From contig JAQBWI010000053.1 in assembly GCA_027625355.1 (NCBI GenBank), positions 1-7,228 on the forward strand: a stretch of DNA of 7,228 bases, written 5' to 3'. Each line of letters opens with the position of its first letter. Positions within the stretch are counted from its first letter, which is position 1. The position numbers and the translations under genes are program-made. The stretch is from Pseudomonadota bacterium (GTDB lineage: Bacteria; Pseudomonadota; Alphaproteobacteria; HIMB59; GCA-002718135). The notes under the pieces were generated by a model. The model worked only from the letters and a program-made list of their open reading frames with translations, was not told where the DNA came from and did no database searches. Below, in pieces: positions 6,137-7,228 of this stretch.

Positions 6137-7104
6137 TTAACTTTTCCAAAAATTCTTACCCTTGAAATGCCCCCATCAGGAAAAATATTCAATTTAATAT
6201 AATTAATTTTTTCTGATTTAAGATTTAGATTAGATATTCTTAAATTGTCATGAGGTCTTAGTTTTTTATTTGGAACAAGTGTGCTCCAATTTGGACTATT
6301 ATTAATTAATTTTTTAACATCATTATTTCTTAATATGAGTGAACCTTGTATTGAAAAGGAGGCTGGATAATTTCCTTTAAAATGATGGGTCTGAACAACT
6401 ATGTCATTGACAATACCAATGTTAGCTAATTTAATAATTACCCAATCAAACCCCTTCCCTCTTCTTCTTTTTGTTTCCCAACCATTTCCCATATTTATTG
6501 ATTTTCCAGGAGATATAATATTTTGAGCAACACCAAAATGCTCATCACTGCATGCTACTATTTTTGCTCCATTAAGCACACTAGCTAAATCAATTTTTTT
6601 AGCACTTATTTCATGATGAACTTCTAAATCACCAAATAGCTTGATTCTTGCAACACCGCCATCAGGAAAAATATTAAGTCTTACAAAATTAACTATTTTA
6701 TTATTTCTAACTTTAAATTTATGTAAAGAGTTAGGTTTAAGTTTTTTCTTATTTAAAAGATTTTGCCATTTAAAATTAGAATTACTTGAAAAACAAATAT
6801 CAATAGAAGCAAACTCAGGCTGATTGCCATTAAAAAAAGCTGTATCAATATCAACCTCAGATATTTTACCTGGAATACCTAATTTAATAATAACATAATC
6901 ATTACCTTTATCTCTTTTTCTTCTAGTTTCCCATCCATCCATCCATTTACCATTAGAGTCATAAACTCCATCTTTAAAGATTGGTTTTTCATCTTTTATC
7001 AATCGTGAAGCCTTTCCAAAAAACTGATCACTAAATTGATATATCTTTGAACCAAGTACTGGACTTACTAAATTAATATGATTTGTAATTTTAAATTTAT
7101 TCAT
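6133..7104 (-). CDS. alc: Allantoicase (allantoate amidinohydrolase releasing urea)
   Basis: This 323-residue cytosolic enzyme is expected to hydrolyse allantoate to ureidoglycolate and urea. It shows the tandem two-domain structure of the family: repeat 1 (about 20-160) and repeat 2 (about 178-321). Paired motifs are GWETRRKRDKGNDYVIIKLG (57-76) with GWETKRRRGKGFDWVIIKLA (208-227); AFFNGNQPEFASI (89-101) with HHFKGNYPASFSI (240-252); and LNIFPDGGVARIKLFG (143-158) with LNIFPDGGISRVRIFG (305-320). Repeat 2 opens with the family stretch ACSDEHFG (184-191), while repeat 1 has the corresponding QFSDQFFG (23-30). Length is normal and no key motif is missing. The ATG at 7104 overlaps the uraD stop by 8 nt, and its own stop overlaps the allA GTG. 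The choice of allantoicase plus AllA, rather than an allantoate amidohydrolase, means nitrogen leaves as urea, not ammonia. Confidence 0.96.
   Translation of the reverse strand: MNKFKITNHINLVSPVLGSKIYQFSDQFFGKASRLIKDEKPIFKDGVYDSNGKWMDGWETRRKRDKGNDYVIIKLGIPGKISEVDIDTAFFNGNQPEFASIDICFSSNSNFKWQNLLNKKKLKPNSLHKFKVRNNKIVNFVRLNIFPDGGVARIKLFGDLEVHHEISAKKIDLASVLNGAKIVACSDEHFGVAQNIISPGKSINMGNGWETKRRRGKGFDWVIIKLANIGIVNDIVVQTHHFKGNYPASFSIQGSLILRNNDVKKLINNSPNWSTLVPNKKLRPHDNLRISNLNLKSEKINYIKLNIFPDGGISRVRIFGKVK
6173..6675 (-). repeat. In-frame tandem duplication inside allantoicase, visible as an identical 17-nt pair
   Basis: The 17-mer CCATCAGGAAAAATATT (written on the + strand) occurs at 6173-6189 and 6659-6675. 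The copies are 486 nt, or exactly 162 codons, apart. Both encode the NIFPDGG motif that closes each allantoicase domain. The duplication itself is ancient and general in the family; the nucleotide identity reflects conserved residues combined with strongly biased codon use. Confidence 0.8.
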
Positions 7105-7228
7105 CGCTTATTATTTCATTAATTCTTAAGTTTGCTATTTTTTTTACTTGAATTAAGGATTTGTCAAGCTCTTGCCCCATATTATCTGATTTTAATCTAC
7201 CTATAAATTCATCTAAAATGTCTTGTTT
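7097..7228 (-). CDS. uraD: OHCU decarboxylase, C-terminal fragment cut by the window edge
   Basis: The last 43 codons of a gene that enters from beyond base 7228, with TAA at 7099-7097. The visible residues begin KQDILDEFIGRLKSDN, then MGQELDKSLIQVKKIANLR and INEIISDE. This is the typical C-terminal helix region of 2-oxo-4-hydroxy-4-carboxy-5-ureidoimidazoline decarboxylases, which end with an ILxEFxRRLxN segment and an IAxLRLxxLI helix. The enzyme would convert OHCU to (S)-allantoin, the final step of urate degradation before ureide breakdown. The catalytic His/Glu residues are upstream and cannot be checked, and a fusion with another domain beyond the edge cannot be excluded. Its stop lies 8 nt inside alc, so it is the nearest upstream member of the operon. 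Identification rests on this short tail plus context. Confidence 0.75.
   Translation of the reverse strand, partial: KQDILDEFIGRLKSDNMGQELDKSLIQVKKIANLRINEIISDE

Noticed and set aside
6641..6823. A 60-codon + strand open frame inside allantoicase
   Set aside because: It is fully antisense to a well-conserved allantoicase segment; its hydrophobic look is what the antisense of Lys/Asn-rich codons produces.
1..7228. Mobile element, CRISPR array, tRNA or rRNA genes
   Set aside because: I saw no transposase, terminal repeats, regularly spaced repeats or recognisable structured-RNA gene; the window is nearly all ordinary metabolic coding sequence.

Overview
The window is AT-rich (near 30% G+C by eye) and almost entirely coding. 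Leu codons are mostly TTA, Arg codons mostly AGA, genes overlap by 4 or 8 nt, and intergenic space is minimal. Together with a cleavable, non-lipoprotein periplasmic binding protein and alphaproteobacteria-like BMP transporter sequences, this suggests a streamlined Gram-negative bacterium, most likely a marine alphaproteobacterium of the SAR11 (Pelagibacterales) type. That placement is an inference; no marker gene is present.

Layout. On the + strand, bases 1-480 hold the 3' part of a nitroreductase-fold flavoprotein of the iodotyrosine deiodinase type. Everything else is on the - strand. In transcription order (high to low coordinates) it reads: the C-terminal end of uraD (OHCU decarboxylase, 7228-7097), allantoicase alc (7104-6133), ureidoglycolate lyase allA (6136-5645), then a BMP-type ABC importer: double-NBD ATPase (5652-4144), permease 1 (4151-3078) and permease 2 (3081-2212). 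A 95-bp gap follows with a plausible promoter and a strong ribosome binding site, then the periplasmic binding protein (2116-1049), a 12-bp-stem hairpin (1033-1004), and a Gpt-like purine phosphoribosyltransferase (980-477). The last gene meets the deiodinase-like gene tail to tail with overlapping stop codons.

How it works together. UraD makes (S)-allantoin, the last step from urate. An allantoinase, not in the window, would open it to allantoate. Alc releases one urea and ureidoglycolate, and AllA releases the second urea and glyoxylate. The importer is translationally coupled to these enzymes, so its cargo is probably a purine base, nucleoside or ureide. The phosphoribosyltransferase offers the alternative fate, salvage of imported base to the nucleotide. 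The region is best read as a purine scavenging module: import, then salvage or catabolism to urea and glyoxylate. Upstream steps (xanthine dehydrogenase, urate oxidation, allantoinase) and any regulator would lie beyond base 7228. Every complete gene resembles a known family; the novelty, if any, is in the arrangement and in substrate specificity.
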